64,000 nt of DNA from assembly GCA_028641055.1 (NCBI GenBank), contig CM054060.1, positions 209,522,445 through 209,586,444 of the forward strand, in the 5' to 3' direction. Shown here piece after piece: positions 1 to 11,431 of the stretch. The DNA comes from Alopecurus myosuroides. Taxonomy: Eukaryota > Streptophyta > Magnoliopsida > Poales > Poaceae. Under the pieces are notes generated by a model, which saw only the letters and a list, made by a program, of their open reading frames with translations, made no database searches and was not told the DNA's origin. The translations under genes and the position numbers were made by a program. Within the stretch, counting starts at the first letter, position 1, and each line of letters begins with the position of its first letter.

Positions 1-1906
1 GACTATCAATACCAAGAGAAGAACCACACCAAGGAAGGAAGCAACTTAGATGGCATGATGATGATCTTCAAGAAGGCAATCACATGAGGTCTAGAAGCAA
101 TCCATACAAGTTGAAGAGTAACAAGTTATTTTTGTCCAACCATTGATCCAAATGGAAAACCCAAGACTTAGTAATATTTACCCTTTGATGAAGATGTTAG
201 TAGACCTACCCTAACCACAATGGGAAAATACTAGCATAGTCACTCAAATATTTTTGAAGATGAATATGACCAAGTGTTTGCATGTATTACTTTAATTGAA
301 GAAGTAATATGTTTATTCTAAGTGAACTCTTGGAACTTCCTCGACAAGTATGGTTAAAATAAAGTTTGATCACTACAAACTCCACCTAGTCCTTCCCAAG
401 TAAACCATTGGAATTTCCTTAACAAAGTATGAGACCTTTTAGAGAATGAATATTTCAACTCAAACCTAGACTTTGTCCTAACCAATTTGGTTAAGCCCCT
501 TTTGATATGTTAGTTGCTATGTATGTTTTATACACTTGTATGATTGTTTGGTAGAATGTTTGTTTATTTTGTTATTGTGTTTTCGATGAATAGATTGTAC
601 GGAGAGCAACGATCTTTTGTGAAGAGAGTGTGATATCTTCACCAACTTCAACAAGGCAAGTAACACATCATCAACTACCCATTATTTTCTATATGCATTA
701 GTTGATTTTGAGTAGTATGCATTGATAGGAAATTTTTACTAAGTTATATTATGCTATGCTATTATCCTAGTAGTGTGTAGCCATCTCTTTTATCCTTGTT
801 ATTTATAGCCTTAGAACTTGATAGATGCTATGCAATGAGACAAATGATTTTTACTTGATGTTGTGGAAAAATTCTAAGTAACAACTTCAATGAACCACCT
901 GGGTGGATTTGGTTGTTTGGCTGATGAGAGTTGAGTGTCTCCCCGAGGGGTTGTTCACTTGAGGAATGCCACCCAGGAACAAAGTGATTATGATGTTCCC
1001 CAAGTTTAGATTGCTTCCAGTGCAACCTTTAGTCATATGGGCTCTGTCTTGATTAATTAAGTTGCGAGGGTTCAGCCTGGGCTTGACAAGCAGATGTAGC
1101 ATAATTATAGGTGGAACGGGTCTTGCCATTAGGTTGAATTCTTGCTTCTGAAAGATCTCGTCTCAATCTTCTCCTTTCCTTAATGCACTCAGGGTGTATA
1201 GGATGTTTGGGCTGATTTGAGTCTGAAGGTGAAAGTGCACAAGCTCTGCAGAGTCAACAAACTAAGATCTTAGCCGTGTCCCCGGTTATGGACAACTATG
1301 AGCAGCTGGACAAGGAAGGACGGAAGAATCACATCACCATTTTCAAAAAGTAAAATTTGACCAAGTGAACAGTAGTTGTGGTGCTTGGATGTCAATCCAC
1401 TGATGCCACCCTTTTGAAAAGAAAAGTTTCTTTTACAAAAGAGATAGGAGAAAACTTGCTTTATGCAAACATAGCCAAAACTCCACCAAGCCAAATATGC
1501 ATGTAGATATAGTCTTGCCATTTATATCCACCATAGTGTTACTTGCCAATACATTAAATTGTATTGACTCCCTTGTGGCTGCATATTCCATATTGCAGAT
1601 GTTTCTGAAGACGAGTGAGGATTTCGTTTAGGATCTCGAGACTATCGCCAACATGTTTTGCCTGTGGCACATGAAGAAGATGGGCTCAATGTTGTACTAT
1701 GTTTTCCGTTGTATATCTTTGTTTACTGCTAGTCTTCTAAGACTATGCAAGTTGTAATCCTATTTTGTAAAGACTGGATCATGCGATGTAATAGAATTTG
1801 ATGCATTTGCATGATATTTCATTTTGTACTGTGGTGCTAGCAATTGATCCAGGGACTAGCACAATAACACAGGTATTCCATCTTTATTAAAAGTTGGGAT
1901 GCTACA
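1..1906 (+). repeat. 5' LTR of LARD-1 (3' part only)
   Basis: Collinear with 6347-8252 without indels. By eye I saw only two mismatches (position 7 and position 437), so the insertion looks very recent. The piece carries the paired palindromes at 1244-1253 and 1262-1273 and ends GGGATGCTACA. Short ORFs here are repeated identically in the 3' LTR and show no recognisable protein. Confidence 0.92.
1244..1273 (+). other. Paired palindrome block in LARD-1 5' LTR
   Basis: CTCTGCAGAG (1244-1253) is a perfect 10-bp palindrome; after 8 nt comes CTAAGATCTTAG (1262-1273), a perfect 12-bp palindrome, followed by CCGTGTCCCCGGTTATGG. The second LTR copy is at 7590-7619. Equivalent blocks with other bases occur in F, B, LARD-2 and C. 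Confidence 0.75.
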
Positions 1907-1909
1907 AAA

Positions 1910-1921
1910 TGGTATCAGAGC
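1910..1921 (+). promoter_or_regulatory. Primer binding site, tRNA-iMet type (LARD-1)
   Basis: TGGTATCAGAGC starts three bases after the LTR end and matches the complement of the 3' end of plant initiator tRNA-Met. It primes minus-strand DNA synthesis and fixes the element on the plus strand. Confidence 0.93.
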
Positions 1922-3057
1922 ATTGTGTTGTGTGTAGTATTCGAGACCCTAAGTTTGGAAAAGACCCTAGGATTGAAAATTTCTATGTTCAAACTTTCTA
2001 GAAACAAAACAATCATCTTAATCCTTCTCATATCCTCTCATCTACTATTCACCTTCAAAATTTTCTAGATGACCTACCTCTTCAATACCATCAAGACAAG
2101 ATTGTTGATGACCATACCAATAAGTGCAAGGAGTATTTTCACCACATGAAGCCCTACACCCAAGATTTTTGAATAATTTGAAGAAAAACATAGACTTCAC
2201 AACAATCAAGAACACCTCAAGACAGTGAGAGAAGAATTTGAAGTGACTCAAGAGGATATAGATGAGACCACCAATCTAGTTTGTTAGAACAACGTTAACG
2301 TGTTAGAGTATTGATCATACTAATGAGTGTGGTATGACAATACTAGATGTTTTCCTAAAACTATGTTGTTTGGTGTGATGAATGTGTTGCTATATGTTTG
2401 TTATGTGCTGTTTTCAAGATGAGTTTCCATGATCTGATGTGTTGGGGTAGGAATTCCTTCAATCTCCTTCTAAATCTCTACTCATCCCTACTAGATCAAA
2501 CCCAACACCATACTCATTCACCAACCATAGTGAGAACCATTTGGAATCATACAACCTTTACCCTATTGATACACAAGCCATCCCATTTGAGGAATGCTAG
2601 TATCAAATTTCTTTCTTCTGTGTGAAGGAACAATCACATCTATGATCAATGCCAACTGCCTAATAAGGAGTATCAAGCCAATCAACAAGTGAAGAAAGAC
2701 AAGTGAACCCCAAGTTGCATGAGCTATGAAGATTTCAGAGCCAACTACACCAAGAGAAGAGGTAATGAAGAAACACAACTACCCAGTTTGTGTTACATGA
2801 GAGTTTCCTTAGAAATAGCATGGTGTTTGCCTTCAAGGATGACAACAACAGGATGAAAGATTTCCAAGGACATCAAAAGATCAAGTTGAGAGGAACCCAA
2901 AGACTCTTGATTGACCCAAAGAGTGACCCCTCAGTGTCAAAGGTAGTTCAACAGACCTATGTTGGTCTACACCTCCACCACAAAGGAAAGATCTACTCAA
3001 GCTAATCTAGAATCCATCTACACTCCAATCTAATGAAAATAGACTATCCACCAAAGC

Positions 3058-3073
3058 TTCTTTTAAGGGTGGT
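3058..3073 (+). repeat. Second copy of the PPT-like motif (LARD-1)
   Basis: CTTTTAAGGGTGGTAG lies about 90 bases upstream of an identical string in the functional PPT position (3148-3163). It may be a duplicated polypurine tract. Confidence 0.7.
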
Positions 3074-3128
3074 AGGCACCCAGTTGTTTTGGAATCCAAT
3101 TACCCAAATCTTTCTTTCTAACCTTCCC

Positions 3129-3165
3129 AAATCTCGGGACGAGATTTCTTTTAAGGGTGGTAGTC
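3129..3165 (+). promoter_or_regulatory. Polypurine tract of LARD-1 with upstream inverted repeat
   Basis: AAATCTCG-GGA-CGAGATTT (3129-3147) is a perfect 8-bp inverted repeat with a 3-nt centre. It is followed directly by TTCTTTTAAGGGTGGTAG and then the 3' LTR start TGTAAC at 3166. The position fits the plus-strand primer. A similar inverted repeat precedes the PPT in A, B, D and E. Confidence 0.85.
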
Positions 3166-6100
3166 TGTAACATCCCTGATTTTTGGAAAATGCAAAAATC
3201 ACAAAAATTTGAAACTTTTTGTTTTCATGTTTAGTAAGTCACCAAAAACCAAATGAGATGAAAGAAACAAAAGAAAACAATGCATGTTCTAATGTTTTGG
3301 AAATGAAAATCCAATATACCTCTATTCCATAAACCCCTAAAGTCATTTCAAAATAAATACTTCTACATAAATAAAATAATTCTTCTTAAGCAAACCCTTA
3401 CACCAAACATGTTTTCAACCCAATTATGATCTTGAAAATATTTTTGATATATAAAAAAACTAGAGAATTGTTATCTCTAATATTTTTCTTCTTATCTCTA
3501 AAAAGGGTTTCACTATTATTGAAAACCCCAAAATAGATATAAGTTGGATCCTTGTTTTCCAAGTGTTATGTCAATCAACAAAATAATATAGTGCTATAGA
3601 AATAAATCGTTTATGAAAACAAGTAATATTACTTTGAAAATAGTTTATGGCAACATTACTCAATTATTTATAGCCCTTAATAAAGTTCTAGGCCTTAAAA
3701 GTATTTGAGGAGAATAATTTTTTTAATAATAACCTTTAGTTGTTATTCCAAGTTTTAAACATAAAGGTGTGAAAATAAAATGCATTGTTTTGAAAATAAC
3801 ATAAAATAGGGTTTTGAAAACAATATTATGACTTGTGGTTTTATTCTAAATTTTATTGATCAACAATATAAATTAATTAATATAAACTAATAAAATAGCA
3901 TTAAGTTACTATTAGTAAATCCTTCATATTCTAAAATTATAAAGTGTAAAAATGATTTAAAATGGATTTACAAAAATAATATATGACATGTAAAATGACT
4001 CTGAAATTTTATTTGGATAATAACATCAATTTATTAATTTCTAAATTTTAAAATAACCTTAAAGTATTATTAGTATTTTATTTATTTTTCCAAATATAAA
4101 ATTGTGAAAACAAGATGAAATGACTTTTAAAAATATGTTTCAACATTTAGAATGCCACTGAAATTATAATAGACCAATAACTTTGATTTATAAAATTTTA
4201 AATTAAAAATCACATTAAGTGACTATTGAGGAATTATTTAAATTTCCAAAATTCAAAAATAAAATATGATGTTTTGGTTCCAAAAATGGTACTGTTAAAA
4301 AGTATTTGAAATTTCAAGAATTTAGGATTTTGTTTCATGTCATTTGGATACTTAAAACAGAAGTTATTAAAGATTGAAATAAACAGAAATTAAAAGAAAT
4401 TTTTTTGATGACGCCATGACGACGTCATCATCTTCAACCTCGCATTCAAACCCTAGAAACTGCCACGGCCGTTTTGGAATCCTTTGATTGCGCGGATTTA
4501 AGACCCCAAATGAATGTGGCGTTTCCTTCTACTTATAGCCCATTGCCTCCTCTCCGATTCCCCCTCATTTTTCCCTCGAATCTATGCCCGAGGCCCCCCC
4601 AAATTTCTCACCGGAGTAGTCCCGGTCCGCCGCCGTATTTCTTCCCCTCCGGCACGGTTAGAGCTCCTCGCAGCTCAAGACCCCTACCGTTCGATTCCTC
4701 TTGTTCTCGCGCCCCTTCTCACATTTCTTGTTTTCGTTTTTGCACAGCGTATCCGCCGCACCATCTTTTCCGAGCTCGCCGGCGCCCGCAACGTCTCCAT
4801 CCGCTCGCCGTCGCCGTTCACGGAAGCGAGCAACCGCGCCGTGGCCACCCTCGAGTTCGCCGTGACGCGGTGATTCCCGTGGTGTCATCCCCGTGCCTTG
4901 GAACCCTCCGTACCGCCGTCACCGTCGAGCAACTGCATCTCCGGCCACCGCGCAAGACATTTCCGGCGAGGCCGTCGGCGAGGTGAGCTCCTCTCCGATC
5001 CCTTACCGTTGGATCTATTTTCAACGTGCTAGATTAGATCCACCCCGAAGTGGTATGCCACCGTTGGATCTGGATCTAACGATCCAGATTGAATCACTTA
5101 TCCACCTCAACGCTTAGTCAGCACGCCACGCCAGCGGTCCAGTCAGCACAAGCAACCAATCAGATGCTTCCACGTGGCCTAGCTTTTATTTGATTTTTCT
5201 TCCGCTGGAATTAATTGGCAACTTTGCAGAAACACCCCTGCACCTTTGAACCATCATAACTTTTGATCCATGAAGCCAAATTTAGCAATCTTGGACTTTT
5301 TGAAAAGCCCTTGACAATTAGAAACTTTTGGCACTGGCCAAATTTCAAATTGACCATTTAAAATTTGTTCAAATTCAAATATGCTTGTTTGATGAAATTT
5401 GGCATAATTCAAATTCTACAAATCCAAAAATTGTAAATAAAATATATTTGGAAACCTTAGGATGTGTACCTTCATATCCTCTGTCCCAAAATAATAATTG
5501 AACAAATTAAAATTGAATTTAGAATTAAGTTGTCTATTTGAGTATTTTTGACATAGATTAATTTCTATAAATAATTTCAATATAGTTCCTTTTGCAAAAT
5601 GGTTCCATTTGACAACCTTGAACCAGAAACAACCTTGCCCAACCAATTTGGACATCCTTGGACCATGGCCATGTGTTTTTGACCAAAAACCCAACCTAGT
5701 GATTCATCCATCTTTATCATGTCTTAGGAATTGTTTTCAACTTTTTTCCTTGATGTTATGTCTAAGTGGAGCCAAGCCAAGTCCTTAGAATGTATCAATC
5801 ACATATAGTACCAAATAGTGAAATTTAGTTTTCTATCTACTTTCCACTCCCCTTTCATGCTTCAAGATTTCATCAAATTGGGATTTGTGAGAATCATGAA
5901 GTGCAATGGAGGACTTAACCATCTAGAGATTTTGCAACATGAAGATAGAAGACCATTGAAGGACTTGGAAAATAAAACAAACTTCATAAGCATCTCCAAG
6001 AAGTGGAAGCACTAGAAGAAAACCAGAGAAACTTCTAGAGGACTAACACCCTTTCTCTCTAAGTCTTTTTCCTCCCCTTTTCTGTTTTTCTCCTTGCAAC

Positions 6101-8252
6101 TTGATGGCAACATGAAGAGGAACAAGGAAGATCATTGAAGAAATGACTTAGGCTCCACAACAATCTGAAGCATACTACATCAAGTTCAAGTATATGAAGA
6201 AATGAAGAAGAAGACTCACCTCTTCCATTCTATCCTCTTGTCCCATTTCTCCTTTATTTTGACTTAGTGATATTTTCACATTTGCTAAATAAAACACTTA
6301 GTTGTGACCACACCACTTGGGAAACAACTAGTGAGAAAACCATGAAGACTATAAATACCAAGAGAAGAACCACACCAAGGAAGGAAGCAACTTAGATGGC
6401 ATGATGATGATCTTCAAGAAGGCAATCACATGAGGTCTAGAAGCAATCCATACAAGTTGAAGAGTAACAAGTTATTTTTGTCCAACCATTGATCCAAATG
6501 GAAAACCCAAGACTTAGTAATATTTACCCTTTGATGAAGATGTTAGTAGACCTACCCTAACCACAATGGGAAAATACTAGCATAGTCACTCAAATATTTT
6601 TGAAGATGAATATGACCAAGTGTTTGCATGTATTACTTTAATTGAAGAAGTAATATGTTTATTCTAAGTGAACTCTTGGAACTTCCTCGACAAGTATGGT
6701 TAAAATAAAGTTTGATCACTACAAACTCCACCTAGTCCTTCCCAAGTAAACCATTGGAATTTCCTTAACAAAGTATGAGACCCTTTAGAGAATGAATATT
6801 TCAACTCAAACCTAGACTTTGTCCTAACCAATTTGGTTAAGCCCCTTTTGATATGTTAGTTGCTATGTATGTTTTATACACTTGTATGATTGTTTGGTAG
6901 AATGTTTGTTTATTTTGTTATTGTGTTTTCGATGAATAGATTGTACGGAGAGCAACGATCTTTTGTGAAGAGAGTGTGATATCTTCACCAACTTCAACAA
7001 GGCAAGTAACACATCATCAACTACCCATTATTTTCTATATGCATTAGTTGATTTTGAGTAGTATGCATTGATAGGAAATTTTTACTAAGTTATATTATGC
7101 TATGCTATTATCCTAGTAGTGTGTAGCCATCTCTTTTATCCTTGTTATTTATAGCCTTAGAACTTGATAGATGCTATGCAATGAGACAAATGATTTTTAC
7201 TTGATGTTGTGGAAAAATTCTAAGTAACAACTTCAATGAACCACCTGGGTGGATTTGGTTGTTTGGCTGATGAGAGTTGAGTGTCTCCCCGAGGGGTTGT
7301 TCACTTGAGGAATGCCACCCAGGAACAAAGTGATTATGATGTTCCCCAAGTTTAGATTGCTTCCAGTGCAACCTTTAGTCATATGGGCTCTGTCTTGATT
7401 AATTAAGTTGCGAGGGTTCAGCCTGGGCTTGACAAGCAGATGTAGCATAATTATAGGTGGAACGGGTCTTGCCATTAGGTTGAATTCTTGCTTCTGAAAG
7501 ATCTCGTCTCAATCTTCTCCTTTCCTTAATGCACTCAGGGTGTATAGGATGTTTGGGCTGATTTGAGTCTGAAGGTGAAAGTGCACAAGCTCTGCAGAGT
7601 CAACAAACTAAGATCTTAGCCGTGTCCCCGGTTATGGACAACTATGAGCAGCTGGACAAGGAAGGACGGAAGAATCACATCACCATTTTCAAAAAGTAAA
7701 ATTTGACCAAGTGAACAGTAGTTGTGGTGCTTGGATGTCAATCCACTGATGCCACCCTTTTGAAAAGAAAAGTTTCTTTTACAAAAGAGATAGGAGAAAA
7801 CTTGCTTTATGCAAACATAGCCAAAACTCCACCAAGCCAAATATGCATGTAGATATAGTCTTGCCATTTATATCCACCATAGTGTTACTTGCCAATACAT
7901 TAAATTGTATTGACTCCCTTGTGGCTGCATATTCCATATTGCAGATGTTTCTGAAGACGAGTGAGGATTTCGTTTAGGATCTCGAGACTATCGCCAACAT
8001 GTTTTGCCTGTGGCACATGAAGAAGATGGGCTCAATGTTGTACTATGTTTTCCGTTGTATATCTTTGTTTACTGCTAGTCTTCTAAGACTATGCAAGTTG
8101 TAATCCTATTTTGTAAAGACTGGATCATGCGATGTAATAGAATTTGATGCATTTGCATGATATTTCATTTTGTACTGTGGTGCTAGCAATTGATCCAGGG
8201 ACTAGCACAATAACACAGGTATTCCATCTTTATTAAAAGTTGGGATGCTACA
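3166..8252 (+). repeat. 3' LTR of LARD-1 (complete, 5087 bp)
   Basis: Runs from TGTAACATCCC to GGGATGCTACA. The first 1.2 kb is AT-rich (U3-like). A GC-rich block follows at about 4440-5010, with a possible TATA-like ttctacttata near 4530, which could be the promoter/R start (inference). The rest holds no recognisable protein. ORF-like stretches at 4474-4986 and 5416-5694 have biased composition but no domain I can name. The paired palindrome block recurs at 7590-7619. Confidence 0.93.
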
Positions 8253-8438
8253 AGCCTGGGATATGACTAGAGGCGGGAGAGGGTAGTCACTTTTCTATTT
8301 TCACGTATTTGTCTCTCTTACTCTTTGGGAACCATGGGCCTAGTAGTAGGATGGAAACCAATCTCAGAAGTAAAAGGGCGTCGAGCAAGTAACAAAAATC
8401 TCAACCACCAAACCAATCGGATGGTCCATATCATTCAA
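8253..8438. other. Short unassigned spacer with left TSD of F
   Basis: Target DNA between LARD-1 and solo LTR F. No ORF or repeat structure is visible. The last five bases, ttcaa (8434-8438), recur at 27617-27621 and form the target-site duplication of F. Confidence 0.6.
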
Positions 8439-8784
8439 TGTAACATCCCAAATCTTACATTTGGAATGTTCTGCATTTAGAGCATATGCATAGCATGGCA
8501 TGTTTTCAAATTTGTATTTTATTGTTGCATTTAAACTCCCAAAACAAAATCATGTTTTAAAAAACACAAAATCCTCCTATAAGGCGTTTATAAGCCAAAC
8601 GATATTTGAATGTTTTATTTTATCCAAAATCACTTAATAATAGTCAAATATGATAGAGTTTCAAAGTTTAAAATTCTAGAAATTTAAATCACCCAATTCC
8701 GAGTTATATTTTAAAAGTTATGAAAAATTTAACAAAAGGAATAAAGAAAAGAAAAGAATGCACACGAGAGCTAAGCAACTCGTA

Positions 8785-9085
8785 GTAGTGGCGGACCCAG
8801 GAAAAAACCGAAGGGTGGGCAAACTACAAAAAAATGTTGCACCCCGGATTTTTTTACCAAATGAATTCGCAAATTTTTGATTTGATATGTATGTTTTAAG
8901 TGTCCGGAGAGAAATCGAGAGACGGACGAGTCGCAATTTCGCACGTAAATGACAACTAAAAGCAGTGAGATGGTCAAAATCTATGGTAGTATTTTTTTCT
9001 AAGAAGAACTATGGGTAGTAAAAAATATCCCAAAATTCTGGGTGGGCCACGGCCCACCCAATCTACCCCTAGGTACGCCCATGGA
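8785..9085. mobile_element. Putative small TIR element in F
   Basis: Imperfect terminal inverted repeats: TGGCGGACCCAGG on the left and, on the reverse strand, GGGCGTACCTAGG on the right. Both sides are flanked by tcgta (8780-8784, 9086-9090). A palindromic tgggtgggccacggcccaccca lies near its right end. No transposase is encoded. Superfamily not determined. Confidence 0.45.
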
Positions 9086-9301
9086 TCGTACGTGCATAGC
9101 TCGTATGTGAGCTTGCCAGGAAATCCGGCCCATTGGCCCAGCCTCCAATATTCTCCCGAAAAAAAGGCGCCGAGTTGTTGGGTCTTAGCCCAACCTTCGC
9201 TCACGCACGCGTAGATCAGGGCCGCTGGGCCACTTTCACAAGGCTACGACCACGCACGGCAAGGCAGGCTCAGGATCGTTCTTTTACCTAAAATCCCGTT
9301 T

Positions 9302-9561
9302 GTAGATAGTAGACCGTGCATAGGGGGAAAAAGACCTAGGCGATCTAGGGTTTATGGCTCCACCGGTGACTTTGCCGTCGGTGTGAGTCTTTGTCTTTGA
9401 TTCTGATCCGGAGAAGAAGACTGGTTGGTGTTCTGATCGGAGTAAGGGAGTATTACTAAAGATCGGGAGGCGGGCACCTGTGTGCGTATCCCAGCTTCAA
9501 CCTTCTGTCTGATTGAACAACGGTTTCGTCCGTGCGCTACGTACGACGAATCTAGTTCCCG
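9302..9561 (+). promoter_or_regulatory. LINE 5' UTR / internal promoter region
   Basis: 260 bp between the 5' target-site copy and the ORF1 start codon. In plant L1 elements this region holds the internal promoter; no specific motif is claimed. Confidence 0.6.
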
Positions 9562-10507
9562 ATGGCTGCATCGATGATATCGAAGGAGAGGGACAGAGAG
9601 GGCGGTGGTACACGTACTGGAGAAGATGGAGCTTTGGCAAGGGCCATGGAAAACCTAGAGTTGAGGGAGGGAGAACTTGACGATGTCGTCAATGATGAAT
9701 CAAAGCTCCGTGACCTAAAAAAACAATCGAGATGGTTGGCCATTGCTCGAGTTCATACAAGAAAGGCGCTAAGCCCGTCGGGGGTTTTTGATACCCTGCG
9801 TGGAGTATGGGGGCTGGCTCATGATCCAGAGATGAGGGAGGTCGATGATAATCTATTCATGTTCAAGTTTTTCTGTCTGGGTGATTGGAACAAGGTAATA
9901 CAACAAGGACCTTGGCTATTTAAAAAATTGGTGGTTTTTATAGCAGAGTATGATGGCATCAGCAGCCCGTACGAGGTGAAGTTGGATCGTACGCTAGTGT
10001 GGGCTCAGATTCATGCAATACCGGAACTCTATCGTGTACAATCGGTGGTAGATCAACTGGCCAGAATTGGACGGGTTCAGAGTGTTGAGATGCAACACCA
10101 GCGGTGGTTTGAGGGAGACCATGTGAGAGTTAGGGTAAGCATTGAGGTTGGCTCTCCCCTCATTAGGTTTGTTCCACTCAACTTGGGGGGATCGGAGAGG
10201 AAGCTGCTCAATATCAGATATGAGAAGATTGGCTACTTCTGTGATGTCTGTGGAATCATGGGGCATGATATGGAGGAGTGCGGGGATGGAGTTCATGAGC
10301 CAAAAGCTATGCAATATGGGAAGTGGCTATTAGCAAAGAGAAGAGTTCAAAACCCGGGACAATTTATGTTTAGAGCTACTATGGCTGGACGGGGTGTGGG
10401 AAGAGGTATGGGAAGAGGAAGGGGGGCGATGATGAGAGGTTTGCTCGAAAACGTTCCTCATATTTAGAACAAGTAAGTGCGAGTAGAAAGTGAGCTTATT
10501 GGGGCTA
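9562..10507 (+). pseudogene. LINE ORF1, 5' part (DUF4283 / zinc-knuckle nucleic-acid-binding protein)
   Basis: Starts ATG at 9562. The conceptual protein has the DUF4283-type core found in plant L1 ORF1 proteins (residues about 55-200, including a W-K-V-I-GPWLF-like stretch) and a CCHC zinc knuckle near residues 230-246 (CDVCGIMGHDMEEC). A Gly/Arg-rich segment with several GRG repeats follows. ORF1 protein binds the LINE RNA. The reading frame ends at 10467, but a shift of one base near 10420-10437 (by a run of six G) opens the frame that continues past the Helitron. That frame has a TGA at 10491-10493. The gene is therefore damaged by a frameshift, a stop codon and a 10.4 kb insertion at 10507/10508. 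Confidence 0.88.
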
Positions 10508-10987
10508 TCCACGTGGCATCTTTGGGCTGGGAGGAGCGTTTCATTTTGTCGTCGTTCTCTTCTGCTCCGTTTGTCCAACCCGCCACTCTCCTCTTCCTTT
10601 TCCTCCCCCGGGCACGCAACCGGGCGCCGCCACTCTCCTCTTCCTTTTCCTCCCCAGACACACAAACTCAGTTTGAGCGCTCCGGCCGTCCCGCCTCGCA
10701 GGAGCTGATGACCACACCGACAGAGCCGCGACCACTCGGAAAACGGCGGCGATGAGGAGGCCCGGCCCTTGTCGCAAACCCGTGCCTCCGAGCGGCGGCC
10801 GCGTAAGACCTCTCATCCTCACGGAGCCAGCCCTCCCGTTCATATCGTGTCGCGGCGCCACCGGTTTGGTGACCTCGCTGGGGCAGACACCGTGGCGGCG
10901 GATTCGGCGGGCAGGGATCTGGGGACCGCGTTGGCGGAGGCCAGACGTGACTTCCGGTCATGGGTTCCGGCGAATGCCAAGCTGTAG
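10508..10987 (+). other. GC-rich 5' part of the Helitron
   Basis: About 480 bp of high-GC sequence with open frames on both strands, typical of GC-rich grass 5' exons or UTRs. No protein was recognised. It may belong to the captured gene whose last exon is at 17961-18098 (inference). Confidence 0.4.
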
Positions 10988-11164
10988 ATCTCAGCCGCCC
11001 CCGTCCTGGATTCGTGCCAATCTTCCTGCCATGATTTGATTTGGTACCCTTACTCAACGGCCGAGGGCGGCGACGGACGACTGCGTGGTTGGAAGAGATC
11101 CCGGAGGTGGAGGACACGAAGAGGGACAAGCTCTTCCTTGTTTGGAGGAGAGGATGCGGGAGGA
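10988..11164 (+). repeat. Left copy of a Helitron tract duplicated on both sides of gypsy E
   Basis: These 177 bp are repeated almost exactly at 16735-16912 (one extra C there). The first five bases, atctc, are the expected target site of E. Normal insertion would leave only the 5-bp copy on the left, so the extra tract shows a secondary rearrangement. Confidence 0.88.
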
Positions 11165-11431
11165 TGAATTAAGCTCGTTCCTCCCGACCTCCCCCGAGCT
11201 AGTTCCTTACAGACGGCATCGCCGTTTCTTTCTTACGTTCCAAGCCAAGTTTTACAGAGACGATGCTAAGCTTAAGTAGAGGGCCTCGCCCCCGTGGCAA
11301 CTTCCCATTCGCCGTTGCTTAGCCAACTTGGGGCCCTTCGTTCTCTTGTGGGCCTGCCTTCCGCGTGATCCTGATCGTCCGCTGTGCCTGGTGCGTGGTG
11401 CACGGTAGCTGTGTGTGCTGGGTCGTTGACA
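11165..11431 (-). repeat. 3' LTR of E, truncated
   Basis: Matches 16472-16734 closely but lacks the outer end that corresponds to 16420-16471. The breakpoint lies in a shared gga. Pol translation ends inside this LTR, at 11272. Confidence 0.88.

Larger units (their letters stand above)
1907..3165 (+). other. Non-coding interior of LARD-1
   Basis: 1259 bp between the LTRs. I see no gag, protease, RT, RNase H or integrase motif in any frame; the short ORFs (for example 2398-2625 and 2790-3005) have no recognisable features. The segment at 2030-2060 is shared with LARD-2, where it is the target of the solo LTR at 51404. The interior ends in a duplicated polypurine-like motif. Confidence 0.8.
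1..8252 (+). mobile_element. LARD-1: non-autonomous Ty3/gypsy-type LTR retrotransposon with 5 kb LTRs
   Basis: The first 1906 bases match 6347-8252 at a constant offset of 6346, so they are the end of the 5' LTR and the start of the element lies outside the window. Order: 5' LTR (partial), tRNA-iMet primer site, a 1259-bp interior without gag or pol, polypurine tract, 3' LTR of 5087 bp. LTR ends are TGTAACATCCC and GGGATGCTACA. The long LTR with a short non-coding interior is the layout called LARD (large retrotransposon derivative). The PBS and the PPT context resemble Tekay/Del-type chromoviruses (inference). The right target-site copy should be agcct at 8253-8257; its partner is outside the window. 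Confidence 0.9.

Noticed and set aside
4474..5117. GC-rich open frames on both strands in the LARD-1 3' LTR
   Set aside because: Low-complexity Pro/Arg/Ser composition, overlapping frames on both strands and no domain; typical of a GC-rich LTR leader.
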